The position numbers and the translations under genes are program-made. The notes below the pieces were generated by a model that had not been told where the DNA came from, made no database searches, and saw only the letters and a program-made list of their open reading frames with translations. Below, piece after piece: positions 11,862 to 25,200 of a DNA stretch of 64,000 bases. The number at the start of each line of letters is the position of its first letter. The first letter of the stretch is position 1. This DNA comes from Stachybotrys elegans. Its lineage: Eukaryota > Ascomycota > Sordariomycetes > Hypocreales > Stachybotryaceae. The stretch spans positions 186,001-250,000 of the forward strand of contig JAGPNK010000020.1 in NCBI GenBank assembly GCA_020746835.1, read 5' to 3'.

Positions 11862-14056
11862 ATGGCAGAATCGGATCACTCTCAGAATGCCTCCGCTGGG
11901 GCTGTCCTGGAGTCCCTCCCCGTAGTCCCTCAGCTACCCGAACTCGACGACGTCACCTACATTGCCCAAGTATTACTCGTATACGATCAGAAGCTCGAAA
12001 GTCGCCTACAGGACGAACTAGAAGCCAGGGCCACCGAGCTCGGTCTCTCGCTATCACGCCCCTCGACCCCAGATGCACGCAATGCGCTCAGCGTACAGTC
12101 CGCTTCCACCGTGACGACGGACACTCTGCATGGCCGGCGATCTTCGACCGTCTCTAGACGATCCACCAGCACACTTCTCACCAACTACTCCTCCGTCATC
12201 AGCCCTCCTGCTTCAAATGCTCCTCAGCCTGACGCCAAGCCCAGGTTACGGCCCCAGGACTCGGACTGTCTCGATTTCTCCCGCTATGACGATCTGGTCC
12301 GCAAACTAGACGATAAGCTGAGCCAGGCAAAGATTTACCGAGCTTCCTTACCCGCAACCACATCCACCCAAAGTCTCTTCAGTGTATCGAGCCGAAAGAG
12401 CCGATTCAGTATTCCCGCCGGCTTCAGGAACAGGGTCAGATGGAGGAAGTCCACCCTTTCTCTCCAACCTGCTCGGTAATTGCCTTCACACCAATGATAC
12501 GCAGCGGTACACTAACATGACTCAACAGCCTATGCAAGCAGTGTTGTCAAGATCTGACCCATTCCAGTGTCTTACACACAATGCCATGTGGGCACGATAT
12601 CTGCGCAAATTGCCTACGAACCATTGTTCAATTAGCAGCAACCAACGAGGTCACGATGCCTCCACGGTGCTGCTCTCAACCTATGCCGTCGACTTCGCTG
12701 CGGCAGCTCCTTGACCGCGCCGTCCAAGAGGAGCTCCTTCAAGCTGTAGAGCTTTGGCACACACCCAAATCGTCCAGGATATATTGTCCAAATCAAAATT
12801 GCGGTGCACTCGTGCCTTCCATGTCCTCCAAGGCTAACCTGAAGCACCCATCGAAGCTCGTTTGCCACAAATGCCAAATGCAGATTTGCGCCTTTTGCAA
12901 GCGCTATGCACACACGGAAACCTGGGTTTGTCCTGATGACCCTGAGCTAAGCAACCTGACAGCCTCTGGTAAGCTCGATGGCTGGAGAAAATGCTTCAAA
13001 TGTCGGCAACTGGTGGAGCCCACCTCAGGTTCTACGCGCATGACCTGCAGGTGCAAGGCCCAGTTCTGTTCCATCTGTGGTGGCATCTGGGATCTGGCTG
13101 GTGGTTGCCCGAATCTCTGCAACAATGAGGAGCTGGAGAAAGAAAAGACCGCAGATGGCGAAAGTTTGCCGCCAGAGCCGGTGGCAGACGAGACATCCTC
13201 GACTGTCCAAGCCGAGGATTTGGAGTCCATTCAAGCGGCCGAAACACGGACAGCAGAGCACCCCGAGTTCCAGACATTGAGACGGAAACAAGAGGACGAA
13301 ATGAAACGATTTCAGCAATTCATGAGAGAAGCAAAAGAGCGGATGCAACACCGCCACACGAACGAGAGGAAAATGATTGGAGATCAATACGCCCAAGTGG
13401 AAGACATGATGAAGGAGAAACACGCCGTGGCGGTAAATCAGTTGGAGGACCGGCAGATTGCTGCCGAGATGGAGTTGCGGACGACACTCGACCAGACCGA
13501 ACGAAGTATCAAGATCAGGCTGAAGCATATGGAAGCCTACTGCGAGGGCTTGGGGAAGAGTCCAGATTCGCATCTTCCGCCTCGAGTCGTCACAGAACGA
13601 GATTTGCGTGAGCTTGGCCAACAATACAATGCAAGGGATGGCATGGAGCACCTTCATCAGGCCAAGATCAATGTCATGCGAGATCGGCAGGCAAGACGCA
13701 TGGCGGAGCTCATCAGCGAGCAAGAGGGCGAATTGGAGACACTGCGGGCGGAGCAGAAGAAGGACCTGGAACGTCTCGACTCACAGTTCTCACTCGAAGA
13801 AGCCACCTTGGACACCACCTTTTGGGCTCGGCGATGGCGAATGAACCGGCGATGGGAGACGATGATCAGGATCCTTTGCAAAGAGCTGGTCAAGAAGGAT
13901 GAGGTCGAATACGGGTTCGTGCCTCCCCCTAAATGGCCCGACGACATGAACTCGATGGCATGCGTGGCTGTCAAGCCCGCGCGACAGCCAACGCATCAGC
14001 GCAGAGCTACGGTCCCCAGTATCGAACTAGACTCTATTACCGGCGCGACGCCCTGA
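11862..14056 (+). CDS. RBR-type (RING-IBR-Rcat) E3 ubiquitin ligase homologue
   Basis: 713 aa from exons 11862-12475 and 12529-14056. The 53-nt intron (12476-12528, ACTAAC branch, CAACAG end) restores the first RING cysteines. Residues 1-200 are a Ser/Thr-rich, probably disordered region. RING1 spans ~207-253 (C207, C210, C225, H227, C230, C233, C252/C253). The IBR spans ~290-345 with paired Cys (YCPNQNC, CHKCQMQICAFC). Rcat spans ~360-400 (CFKC, then TCRCKAQFCSICG). A long charged coiled coil covers ~430-640. RBR ligases pass ubiquitin through a thioester on the Rcat catalytic Cys, normally in a GCNHMxC-type context. Here the aligned residue is Ser373 (codon TCT) in GSTRMTC. All zinc-binding Cys around it are present, so the fold may be kept while activity is altered. 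The target is unknown. Confidence 0.93.
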
Positions 14057-15009
14057 TTGACTGGGCTTTTTGCACGTCGCCATGAGTCGGTAATTTTTGA
14101 CGAATAGCTACGACATCCTCACGACGTGAGGACTTCATTAGGCATTGACACATACAATATACCCTTTGCAGGTGCTCGTATTCCGCGAGTCATCTGATTT
14201 TCATGTATTTACGGGGGCGCTCTGGGAGGCAATATACCACGGACGACGCCATGGAAGCGACTTGGGGGTGTCGGCAAGAAGTTGCTTGGATAGGACTAAT
14301 ATATAAATTTTGGATATCCCCGCGTCTTGGATCATAATTTATGTTTGAGTGCACATGAGGGCGGTAGCCTACGGATCCAGTGAGAAAAGACAGGTCGGTC
14401 GAAGGCGATATCTGTTTGCTGCTAATCTGCTATTGGTTCACAGGCCAGGCAAGATGGCCACACAGGTTTAATCTACTTCGACATGTTGTGGCGGGACATT
14501 TGGGGTTGGACGTTGCGAAGCCAGCTATCGATTCCAAGCTGGGTCGATTGTCAATGTAACGACAATGTCTGTCAAATACCTACATAAACAGATGCATGCC
14601 TTACATGCCCTTAAAGATCCCGACTATTGCCAAGACCCCATAGAGAAGCTTTCTTAAAGCCCAGGTGCACGTTCTCGCTTCATCAAACGCCTGAGTGTCT
14701 TGTCAAAGCTTCAGGGTAGGTGCCATTACAGTATGGATGTAGGTTAAGGTGGTAGTGCTCACGGAACAATAGCCTGCCGACGGCCTCACTTTTGGGGTTT
14801 CGCATTGAGTCACGTGTAAAATTTCCCCTCCAGTGGGGCATTCCCTGCACACCGCACGATTGTGGAAAACCCTGGCGAAATCACAAAATACCTAGGCCAT
14901 CCACTTTTTACCACGTCCTCGCACTCTACCGACGCCCTCTTCCGCCCTTCCACGCACCCGAATCCGCTCTTTCGACCTATCTCTCACAACAAGTCGATAA
15001 ACCAACACA
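14057..15009. other. intergenic, RBR 3' flank and eS28 promoter
   Basis: The left part is the 3' flank of the RBR gene. The right ~250 bp is the promoter and short leader of the ribosomal protein gene, with an overlapping TGAGTCA/CACGTG element at 14806-14816. No other gene seen. Confidence 0.6.
14806..14816 (+). promoter_or_regulatory. overlapping TGAGTCA and CACGTG motifs
   Basis: TGAGTCA is the Gcn4/CPC1-type bZIP site and CACGTG the E-box/Cbf1-type site. They share CA and form an 11-bp composite 194 bp before the eS28 start codon. The motif match is direct; function is inferred. Confidence 0.4.
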
Positions 15010-15477
15010 ATGGATTCCTCCAAGACCCCCATCAAGCTGGTCAAGGTGACCAAGGTTCTGGGCCGAACTGGTACGAACGATGATGCTGCGAGTCTGGCGG
15101 TGGGCTTGAGAGGGGGAGGATATATTCGTCGCCCGTCGACAAATCTCCCTCTCTCGCTCGCCGCTTCCTACGCCGCTCCTGGAACTCACAACAATGCTGA
15201 TACCTCAGTGTAGGCTCTCGAGGTGGTGTCACCCAGGTGCGCGTCGAGTTCATGGACGACGAGACCCGATCTATCATCCGCAACGTCAAGGGACCCGGTA
15301 CGTCACTCCGGCCGAAGAAGTCTTGTGCCGCCCAGAAAGCATGTCCGAGCAGCAACAAGATGGACAAGAGCCACGGAAGACATGGTGGGAACACAACGCT
15401 GACAGGTCAAAATAGTTCGCGAGGACGACATCCTGTGCCTGCTCGAGTCCGAACGTGAGGCTCGCCGTCTCCGATAA
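15010..15477 (+). CDS. rps28: 40S ribosomal protein S28 (eS28)
   Basis: Small-subunit ribosomal protein, 68 aa, the usual length. Three exons: 15010-15070, 15214-15297 and 15416-15477. Their introns (143 and 118 nt) both begin GTACG and join in phase 1. The spliced product begins [20 protein letters not shown], continues through [18 protein letters not shown] and ends [10 protein letters not shown], the conserved eS28 signature with its basic C-terminus. eS28 sits near the mRNA exit region of the 40S head. Two introns taking up over half of such a small gene are typical of fungal ribosomal protein genes. Confidence 0.98.
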
Positions 15478-18063
15478 TCGCGCTGCTTCGCTGGCGTTGT
15501 TGGAAAAGAGCACGGGAAAGGTGACCCGGACACGAACGAATGAAGACGAGCGGACGAAGGACCGAAAAGAAAAAATCTTTCCTGGGAATTTTTTTTTGCT
15601 ACACTGGGGCGACTTGCCTTCACGGAACGGCAGGGAGGTGTCAGATGGCGCAGACGTGAGGCCGCCTAGTCGGAAATGGGTACTAGGGCATCCTTGGGTC
15701 ACATTTGTTTGATCTAGAAGACGAAATGTCATCGATCTCGACATGCGTGTGCAGCTCCTGCGTGTGGTGCCGTATCCTCTGCGAATGCTGTGCGTGTGTG
15801 TGCGTGTGTGTGCGTGTGTGTTTGTGGTAGCCTTTGGCTGCGAATGGTGCCCCGAGTGGATGCGCATGATGATTGGAATTGTTGATGTGGTATGCGACTG
15901 CGCCATGTCGTCGTGGACGTGCGACACTGTTGCTCTGTCTATTGGTGGTGCATGCGAGTCCAAACGTTGGTTTGTCCTTGTGCATTCATGCTGACTGGTG
16001 AGGGTTAAGAGGGGCCCGATTATGCTCTGGCAATCTACACCGTGCCCTGTGGTATTTCCCTTTGTCATCCCCAATAGTACCTTGTTGTTAATGTCTAGCG
16101 CTCCTCCCAATTGTGCACAAGGTGGGTTGCTGAGAGTGTTGGAATTATGGAGTTGAAGCCAAGTATCATGCGCCGGTACACACTTGGACAGGGCGACCCC
16201 ATAGGCATTAATTAGCTTGGGCAATGATGTCCCATCTCTCTAACCTATTCTCAAGAAATCAGGGGTCTTAGCGTATGCTGGATTATAAGAGGGAGCTTGC
16301 CTGAATGATATGTTCTCTCAGGTGCCTCTTGGAGAAGAAAAGTAACTGTATCACCAGTGGTGAATTTCCCCTTGTCTTTATATCTGATTGCCTCATCAGA
16401 CATACCTACTCATACATAGTAAGTACCTACATATCTAAGATCGAAGACAAAGTGTATGCTGTGGGAGTAATCTGGTCCAACGAGCAAGAGATGGTGAAGC
16501 ATAGCTATTTATATTCATTGTCAGACCGTTCATCCGGAAACCTGGCGTGATACTGACGCGAAACAAGGACCTACAGGCTTCCCGCTCACAGACAGTGGGG
16601 GATGTTCCCTGGCAAGGCAAGACAGGCAAGGCAGGGTACTAAAGGCCCGGTGTGTTCATCTACACGCCTACGCTAAGAATACCTATGCTTAATGATGACG
16701 GGCGTGACGGAAGAGCGTCTGGTCTGAGCTTTGTCGACCTGCCACGTGTGGATAATAGTTGCGCGGCCTGGTGCGTATGCACAGATGGATTTTGCTGGTG
16801 CGACTGAGGCTTGGATGGCAATGGTTTGAAAATCCAAATCCATTCTTCTCGTGTTGGCGGGGCGGGAGGAGCAGAAGCCGAGCCACAGCCATGATTCCTG
16901 GTCGAAAGTCGTGTGCTATAATACCTGCTCGGCACCAAGTTTGCTTGTAGCAATGATCAAAGGGTTGTATTTGGATTGAGAGGACACGGCGGGCAGTGAC
17001 GAGGCCTATGAGCATCTTCTGGTGAAGGATTGCTCAGCCAACTCGTTTCAAGAGCCTTGAACCCCAGTGCCAAGGGACCAGTGAGGGCAGGGGTGGACTG
17101 TATGTCGGGATTCACTGGACGAGAGAATCTTCCATGGATGGAGCCTAGATTCTCTTGGGCACTTCAAGCCTGCAAGCTTGCCGTCAGCGGCGGCGGAAGA
17201 AGCAACGCGCGTAGGGAGACAGGCGCAGGTACAGACCACCTAACGTTGGGCCACTACAAAGGCTTCAGGTACCCGTATCCGGACCCGGGCCAACAGCAGG
17301 CTCAGGCCCCGGCACAGGCTCTGTTACTTGGCTGCAGGCGGCGGTGTTTGCTCCCATCCATGCCGGCTGCCTCTATGTACTGTGTTTACGGGTTTGCCAA
17401 CATTCTTTTGGGTTCGTTGGTGCACTAAACGGGCAGCATCCTTGGCTCTACCTCCTAGGAATAGATGGGCCTTTCTCCGCATCGCTACCCGTCCGTACCA
17501 TTTACCATTCTCTCTTTCCGGCACCCTCAGTCTCACCTACTACATCAGTACCTGCAAGGTACCTCAAGACGCCGACGTCTGCGTTTCCGCTCTCAACACC
17601 GCAGGCCTGCCACCTTCATTATCCGAGGTCAGCCTTGCCCTCCTCTCTCCAATCTTTGTCTGCCGTTCCCGTCCAGCCGCCCAGCCGCCCGGCCTCCCTT
17701 CTTCTCCTCCCCTCCCCGCCGCATTCCGCGCCGTTTGCGCCGCCCGACGAAACCTCCCCTCCCCCCCTCATTGACGGGTGGCCGTCTCCCGCCTGCTTCT
17801 CGTGCAACGGCATCCGACGTCACCTCACCTCGCTGCCCGCAAGCTCCCAGCGCACCTAGCCGTGCCGGTTTCGCACCCCTGCGTCCAACTTGTCCACGCC
17901 CTCACCCGCCTTCAGAGACGACCCTCTCTCTTATCCTGTGTCGCATACAGGGTGTGTCTACGGCTCCCCGCGCCAACAACACCCTGGCAGCTCTCTCTCT
18001 CTCTGATCATCTCCCCCCCTCTGCCCTGATCTCGACCGAGTTTCGAAAGCCCGGACATATATC
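15478..18063. other. intergenic, eS28 3' flank and rgd1 promoter/leader
   Basis: About 2.6 kb. It contains a TGCGTGTGTG triplicate at 15791-15820. From about 17.45 kb there is a very C/T-rich plus-strand tract including CT repeats near 18000, which looks like the rgd1 leader. Long frames here, including a 312-codon minus frame over eS28, are compositional shadows. Confidence 0.5.
15791..15820. repeat. TGCGTGTGTG tandem triplicate
   Basis: Three exact 10-bp copies in tandem in non-coding DNA. Confidence 0.85.
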
Positions 18064-20717
18064 ATGGCCGACTACAACCCCTCCACGGGGGATGCTGCCA
18101 CATCTTCCCAAACTCAACCGCCCTTGTCCCATGACGCACCTGCATCTATGTCTCTGGGAGACACCACCGCCAGCTCTCAACCTCCGACGGGTGCCAAGGG
18201 AGATGCAATGGATAACAGAACCAGCGCCGACGGCGAACCCGCGAACCCGGTGCCGACCTCACTGGCCGTCCAGAACCCCGCTCACCCGCCTGCCAACCCA
18301 GAGACCCTCGAACAAGTCGCCAAGGTTCTCAAGTCCGAGGTACGCTCACGAGCTCTTCGACTCGGCCTTTGCGCACGCACACAGCTCATTTGTTTCCTAT
18401 AGATCGGTGTCCCTACCCTGCTCAATCGCCTGAAGCAGAGCGTAGCCGCTACCAAAGTAAGGGCCCTTCGCACTCTGCCAACTATTGATTGGTTCGACTG
18501 ACAATTCCCGTGCTAGGAATTCGGCTTGTTCCTCAAGAAGCGATCGACCATCGAGGATGACCATGCGCAGAGCCTCAAGAAGCTGTGCCGGCTGTCGCAA
18601 GACAATATGCGCCGAGCCGACCACCGTCAAGGCACATTCCTCCACGGCTATGAAGAGATGATGCAGATGCACGACCGCATTGCCGAGAACGGCATCCAGT
18701 TCGCCCTCTCCCTTCACCAGATGCACGAAGACCTGTCTGAGCTTGTCGCTTTCGCCGAGCGCAGCAGGAAAGGCCTCAAGGCGAGCGGCCTCGCTGCCGA
18801 GCAGAAGGTCGCCGACCTGGAGCAAGCCATGCGCAAGAGCAAGGCAAAGTACGATTCCCTCGCCGAAGAATACGATCGGGCCCGTACTGGCGAAGTGAAA
18901 CAGAGTGGAAAGGTCTTTGGTTTCAAGGGCAAGTCGGCGGCTCAGCAGGAGGAGGATCTCTTGAGGAAAGTTCAGGCCGCCGACCAGGTCTACCAGACCA
19001 GCGTTCAGACCCTCCAGTACGAAAAGTCGCAGCTTGAGATACACTCTCGCCCGGAAACTATCAAGTCCCTCCAGGATCTGATCAAGGAGACAGATGCCGG
19101 TCTGACACTGCAGCTCCAGAAGTTTGGTACGTGGTGCCACTTTTTGGGCCCGTACTGCGTCCGTGTTGCTAATTTCTGTAGCATCCTTCAACGAGAAGCT
19201 CCTGCTCAGCAACGGCCTCATCATCAGCCCACTGCGGAGCACGGGCGGCGAGTATCAGCCTCGTGGCCTGCGATCATCTGTCTCGTCAATTGACAACGAA
19301 AAGGACTTCAATGACTACGTCATGTCCAACTACGGCAGGATGGCACCAAACACGGGAGAGATCAAGTATGAAAAGAACCCAGTAAGTCCTTCTGCGCCAA
19401 GATCTCTCCCGAAACAATCCCTCTCTAACTCGACGCACAGCTCCTTAATCCAGGTTCCCAGACGGGTCCGTCAAGTGCTTTACCTGCACGCACGGCCTCA
19501 CCTCAGAGCACCGGTCTCCCTTATCAGCCGCCCCTGAACCGAGAAGCCAGATCGAATACTCTCAACTTCCCTTCTCCTTCGACAGCTTCTCCTCCGCCCC
19601 AGGCTCCTGCTCCTATAAATCAGGGCTACAACCACCAGCCCCCCTCCCAGGACCATCAACCATACCCGCCGTCATCCTCCTTTACCCCGCATAATCGCAC
19701 CGCTAGCCAAGGTACCACGCAGTCCTTTACGCAGCAGCAGCAGCAGCAGCAGCCAATGGCTCCGAGAAATCAACCTCAGTCGCACGCTCGTCCTGGCAAC
19801 GGCTTGAGCATCAGCTCCCAAGGGCCCCCGCAACTTGGAGCCCTGCCATTTCAAGGAAACCAGTCGCCTGTTCAATCATCTGCGCCCCCTTTCTCATCTG
19901 TGGATAGCTCTGCCGCTGGAGGTGTTAGTCTATCTCAGGGCTTCCAGGCAGCATCACATGGACATGGCCCCGGCTCTTCTGCACCGCCGTCCGGGCCTCC
20001 TCAGCCTGTTTTCGGAGTACCACTAACTCGCCTCTATGAGCGTGACGGCCTGGCTGTACCTATGGTAGTACACCAATGCATCCAAGCTGTTGAGCTGTAT
20101 GGCCTTGAAGTGGAAGGAATCTATCGACAGTCTGGATCCCAGAATCATATCCACAAACTCAAGGGCATGTTTGATACAAGTGAGTTTTAGGATCGATTCT
20201 CAAGTTTGTAAAAGGGGTTTATACTGACAAGCCAGACTCACGGAACCCGGCCCTTGACTTCAGGAACCCAGAGAACTTCTATGAAGACGTCAATAGTGTT
20301 ACGGGCCTGCTGAAGCTCTTCCTACGAGATCTCCCTGATCCCCTTCTCACCACGGAACACCACAATGCCTTCATTGCTGCTGCTAGTAAGCTACGCCTGA
20401 GATTTCCACTTGGACTTGAAAACGCTAACCCGCCTTTAGAGCGTGATGACGATATTGCCCGTCGGGATGCGCTCCATGGCATTATCAACAGTCTCCCCGA
20501 CCCCAACTACGCCACCCTACGAGCATTAGCTCTCCACCTCTACCGCGTCATGGACAAGTCGCACATCAACCGCATGAACTCGCATAACCTGGCTGTCATC
20601 TTCGGACCTACGCTGATGGGCACTGATCCCAGCACCGCCATTGCCGATGCTGGCTGGCAGATCAGGGTCATCGACACGATCCTACAGAACACTTACCAAA
20701 TCTTCGACGAAGACTAG
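18064..20717 (+). CDS. rgd1: F-BAR and RhoGAP protein, Rgd1-like
   Basis: A Rho GTPase-activating protein that binds curved plasma membrane through an F-BAR domain; yeast Rgd1 acts on Rho3 and Rho4 in polarity and cytokinesis. 768 aa from seven exons: 18064-18339, 18403-18456, 18517-19126, 19182-19381, 19441-20179, 20236-20385 and 20440-20717. Residues 1-90 are disordered. The FCH/F-BAR region spans ~90-345 (FLKKRSTIEDDHAQSLKKL, then long charged helices). A Pro/Gln/Ser-rich linker carries a CAG-encoded Gln run near residue 480. The RhoGAP domain spans ~570-765 with the EGIYRQSGS loop, whose Arg609 is the expected arginine finger, and the NSHNLAVIFGPTLM helix. Each junction restores a conserved segment, so the model is well supported. 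Confidence 0.95.
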
Positions 20718-22274
20718 ACCTGTCGTCGCCTGGATAACAATACTTGAAGAATGCTACAATTTATGGCCAGTTGCTCAACGCAGCACTGCCGCCACACCCG
20801 CACCTTTTATCATCTGTTAACTCGATGCTCTTCTTTCCTCCTCCTGCGTGGCACATGATGATCTTGTTGCATTGTTTCTTTTCCTTAATTATTGTATGAC
20901 TACGTATGTTTGCCAGGCGCAGCACCATTTTACAACCATGCTCCTTACGAAACTCTCACCATCTCGGCATCCAGCATATCTTCTCTTCCGCTTCACCAGT
21001 TTCGGGATAGGTGCCTAGTTTCTTTGATGCCCAACGCCCTTTCCCATCCATTTTCTTCTCTTCCTCTCCCCATAACCTGCCTGCCTGCCGCTGAGTATGG
21101 CGCTTTGCTATATGAGTGTGGACATCTAGCTGTATGGGTCGGGCGGTGGAGGAAAATAGTCAGAGCTCTGATTTTGCCAGCCTCTTGAAATACTCTTGTT
21201 AGGGGGACGAAGAAATGAGAAAGAGAAATGAACGAACCACGCTGTCTTCTAGACTAAGCTGCTCAAATATGTGACGTGATGCGTGACCTAGGACTCTCTG
21301 CTCTTCACTAACATCAAGGACCAACTGAACCCATGGAGAATGCCGAATATTATGGCATCTATGCCGGGGATTGACTCAGAATTAGCCTGGTGAGCCTTTT
21401 TGGTCTACCGGCGTATTAAAAGAGATAGTTTGTAAAATGGCTTGCCTAGGCCTCGTAACGGATGAGTGGGCTTATAGTGCGATTCGAGAGAATGGTAATT
21501 TTCATGGCTAATCTGGAGGTCTACTATTATTGAGCGAGTGTCGGTGTGAGATGGGCTCGTGGTGCTCGCATAAGGATCTACGCGACACCATCACAATACT
21601 TTGTTGGCTGTTGGTCCATAGCATGCGGGAACGTAATATCTATTCATGTGGAATGCTCAACCCCCCACCCCCTTCCAAAACCCTAGAAGCAAACTGATGA
21701 AGGAAAAAAAAAAGGAACATGATGATAGGTGAGCGCAGAACCCATTCTTCCCTGGGTCCTGCGGCTGTGTGAACAAACCGACTCCGTTCCAAGAACCATG
21801 AAGAAAAACAAAAAAACCATGAGAACAATGAGAACAGAAAGAAGGAAAAAGGAAAACCAGAAGATACGCCCCCGACTCGTTGAACACCCACGGGAATGTA
21901 TACCCCCTTTCTCAGGCCCTTTGCGATGTAAATCCCCCCTTTCGCTGGGGGCCAATGACATTACTGTTCCCAGGTACAATGTAGCGAGACGAATGCAGAA
22001 GAAAAAGGGGGACAGAATACACGGAAAGACGGACGGATGTTGGGGATCGGGAAGAAACAAGACATGTATGTATATGCTCTGGTATCGCCCCCAATGACAT
22101 AGAAAAACAAAATTCGATAGAACAACGACGGCGTTAATAAAGGTGACAAAACCATGATATGTGTTGTGTGGTCGTATCGTGACGTGGTAAGTAAGGTTGG
22201 TAAATGTCTGAGGAGGAGCTTGGTGGCCACCACCAATGCTGTCATGTAAATGCGGTTCCATCCATCGGTAGTCA
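20718..22274. other. intergenic between convergent rgd1 and med12
   Basis: Both neighbours end here, so this is 3' flank for both. It has A-rich purine tracts (about 21.70-21.86 kb) and no gene I can support. Confidence 0.6.
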
Positions 22275-25200
22275 TCAATGGATTTTGACGGCTTCAAAGA
22301 GGCGCAGGTTGAGGCTCGTGTCATTCTCGCCCACATTGGGCGTGGGCTCGCTGAGAATCTCCCAGCGGCGAAGGGCAAACGGCGCCAGGCGCTCGGCGGG
22401 CGGCGGGCCGAGGCCGTACATGGCGCTCAAGGTGCGCGCCGCCGCCGCCGACGGCGATGCGATCTTCTCCTTGAACATGAGCGCGAGGTTGTCGGCTGGC
22501 GTCGACTGGGGCGCGCTGAAGAGGTAGTAGAGCCGGGGATCGGACGAGCCCGTGGTGTGCGGCGCTGATCCGGGCAGGACCAATGTCGACTTGGCGCATT
22601 GCACCCTCATGTCCTCGGGGAGCGTATCCACGAGAATAGCTGCGATGTCAAACACCTGCTGGGCCAGGGCTTCGGTCGACTGCATAGCCAGGGACTCGAG
22701 CTCAGTCAGTAGGCCGAAGAGCACGAGCACCGTGCGAGCCCTGGCTTCGAAATTGGTGCTCACGATGCTCGAGGGCTTGGGGGCTATAGACCCAGTCGCG
22801 GCCGAGGCGGGCACGGGCATGGGTTCGGGAGGTGCGCTATGCAAGGTGATGAAGCGCAAGAGCGTAGGAAGCCAGTGGTCGAGCACTGACGTCTGCACCT
22901 GTGCCTTCTCTCCATCCTTGGCAGCAAGGATGTCCCATAGATCGGATAGCTTCTCAACCAAGGTATTGGTGAATTGGGCCGACTTCTGGGGTACCTGGCC
23001 CGAGATGATGGATTCAAGCACGCCCAAAAGATTCTTCGCCAGCTGCACCTGGCTGTTGCTAGTTGCATCATCGACAAAAGTCGGGGATTTGGGAGACGGT
23101 ATCAGGTCAAGGAACCTGGTATAGGCTTGCCCCTTGAGACTCCGCGTTATGTCTTCGTTGAAGCAAGGGAGCATCGCTGTCCACATGATGTTCCTGGCCT
23201 CGATGGCACGGTCCATTGCTTTGGCAAAGAGGTCAAACTGCATAGGCCCGCTTCCCTCTGCCTCACCAAGCTTCGAGTGGGCCAAGGATAGTTCCAGATT
23301 GAGCTTAAGCTGGCAGAATGGCATAGTTCTCTCGTTGGCGAGGCTTAGGATATGGTCAAATGACATCTCCGCATCAGGGGATGCCTCTGGGTCCAGCAGC
23401 TCGCTGACTATCTTGTAGACGAGATTTGTCGCTTCTATGGGCAAGGACTTGGTGGAGAGCGCGTCGGCCACTGCCCCTGCATCGGAGATGACGAGATGGC
23501 GAAGAGCATCCAGTAATCGGTCATGAACGGCGGATGCGTCAAGGGGCAATGAGCTGCCGCTGTTGTGTTTCCGGAGGCCCGCATACTCGAGAATGGCGTT
23601 TCGTACGAGCTGAACAAGACCGGTCGGGTGCTCTGAGATTACTGACTGTTGCTGAATCTGGAATCGATAAACCTCATCAGCTGCCAGAGCAGTCGACTTT
23701 GGAAGCTCCATAATCATCAGCGTAAGGAGTTCCTGAAGATACGTTGCCGATCCACGGACGTTTGCCCATTGTTCCGGGTTTCCGTCGTCAACCTTTGGGG
23801 CAGAAACGTTGGCTGTGCGTAGCAGCGCAGGGACCGACAGGCAGCCCAAGCTCAGGAGAAGCGGGAAGAGCTCTACCAGCTCCGGTCGGGTTTTTAGTGA
23901 CCGCACGTGGCTAACCCAGTCTGACATGAGCTTGTCGAAATGCTGCGTGTCAAAGATTCTCAGGCGGGTGAGCAAAACAGCAAAAACCCTTCGACTCTCA
24001 TCCATCTTGTTCCAGCCTGCCTCCAGCCGAGGCACGATGTTACGGAACAGCCGGTTCATGGTAGAAGGATCAATACTGTTGCCGCTTACCAACAGCTTCT
24101 CAATCTCCTCGGAGACTTCTCCCTCATCGCTCTGCATCTGACTGACCATGTTGTCCGACACGGGCGAGCAGGCGTCGATGGCGTGGCTTCGGTCGTTCTG
24201 TAGCAATTCTTCGAGAAGCTGCTTGCCCATCTGCTCTCGACCGGGCAATCGCTCAGCCAGAGAAGCCAAAGAAGCAAGCAGGGGACGGATGACGATGCTT
24301 TGACTTTGACTAGTTGTCCTGAGCCTCTGAAGAAGACCGTCGAATAGATTTTCCGCTGCCCCAACGGCAAGGAAGACCTGGAGGTTGGCGTTGATGGTAT
24401 CGGCGCAAAAGGCGAGCACCTCTGGGTTGGTGGCCTTGGAGCAGTGCTTGAGGATCTCGGAAAACATGGTGAAGTCCTCGGTGCTTTCCATGATTGTACG
24501 AATGGACGTAAACATAGCCAGGGACATGGCAAACTCGTCCTTGCCGGAGGATTGCTTGGCCACCATGTCACGGAGCTCGACTCCGACACTGCTTTTCAAA
24601 GCCCAGCTGCTGCTTCGTATTCTCCGGCCAAGTTTCCGCGCCGGAATCGGTTTCCGCTGGGCCACGGGATCGTCAGCTGGTAATGCGAACCCCAGGCTGT
24701 GCTGTACACAGTGAACCGCGGTTGCGATATCCTGCTCCTCATTCTTCACGGAATAGCCACCGGCCCGTCGGAGCAGATTGGCTCTCTCCAGCTTGAGTCG
24801 GTCTGGCAGACAATAAGTTGGCAGTTCTATCATGAGCCGCATTGTGCAAGGCCCATCGGTAGGGTCGATATCAGCGCTGCTCGAAAATCCACCCCGGGCT
24901 ATCAGCCACTGTATATACTGGGGAACGACGAACAGTCCTGAGCGAGCAAGCTCGGCAACAAGGTGAAACACGAGCTGCTTTCGGGAGACATGCTGATCTG
25001 CGACGTCATCTAGCATCCTCAGAATCATCAAGGTTAGGTCATAATACGAGATGGGCCAAGACTTGAGTAGCCTGGTCGCAATGTATATCTTGGCCAGGCC
25101 GGGCCGATGGATCGATGTAGCCCACTCCAACAGAGTCTTGACGATTTCATGCTTATCCTCCGTCGTCGCCCAGCATCTCTGAGGCAGATCCTCCCCGGTA

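Noticed and set aside
13025..13723. 232-codon minus-strand open frame
   Set aside because: Antisense shadow of the RBR coiled-coil exon.
15286..16224. 312-codon minus-strand open frame
   Set aside because: It lies antisense to eS28 exons 2 and 3 and contains simple HTHTRTHTH sequence from the TGCGTG repeat; no domain.
18397..19242. 281-codon minus-strand open frame
   Set aside because: Antisense shadow of rgd1 F-BAR exon 3, whose codon bias keeps the opposite frame open.
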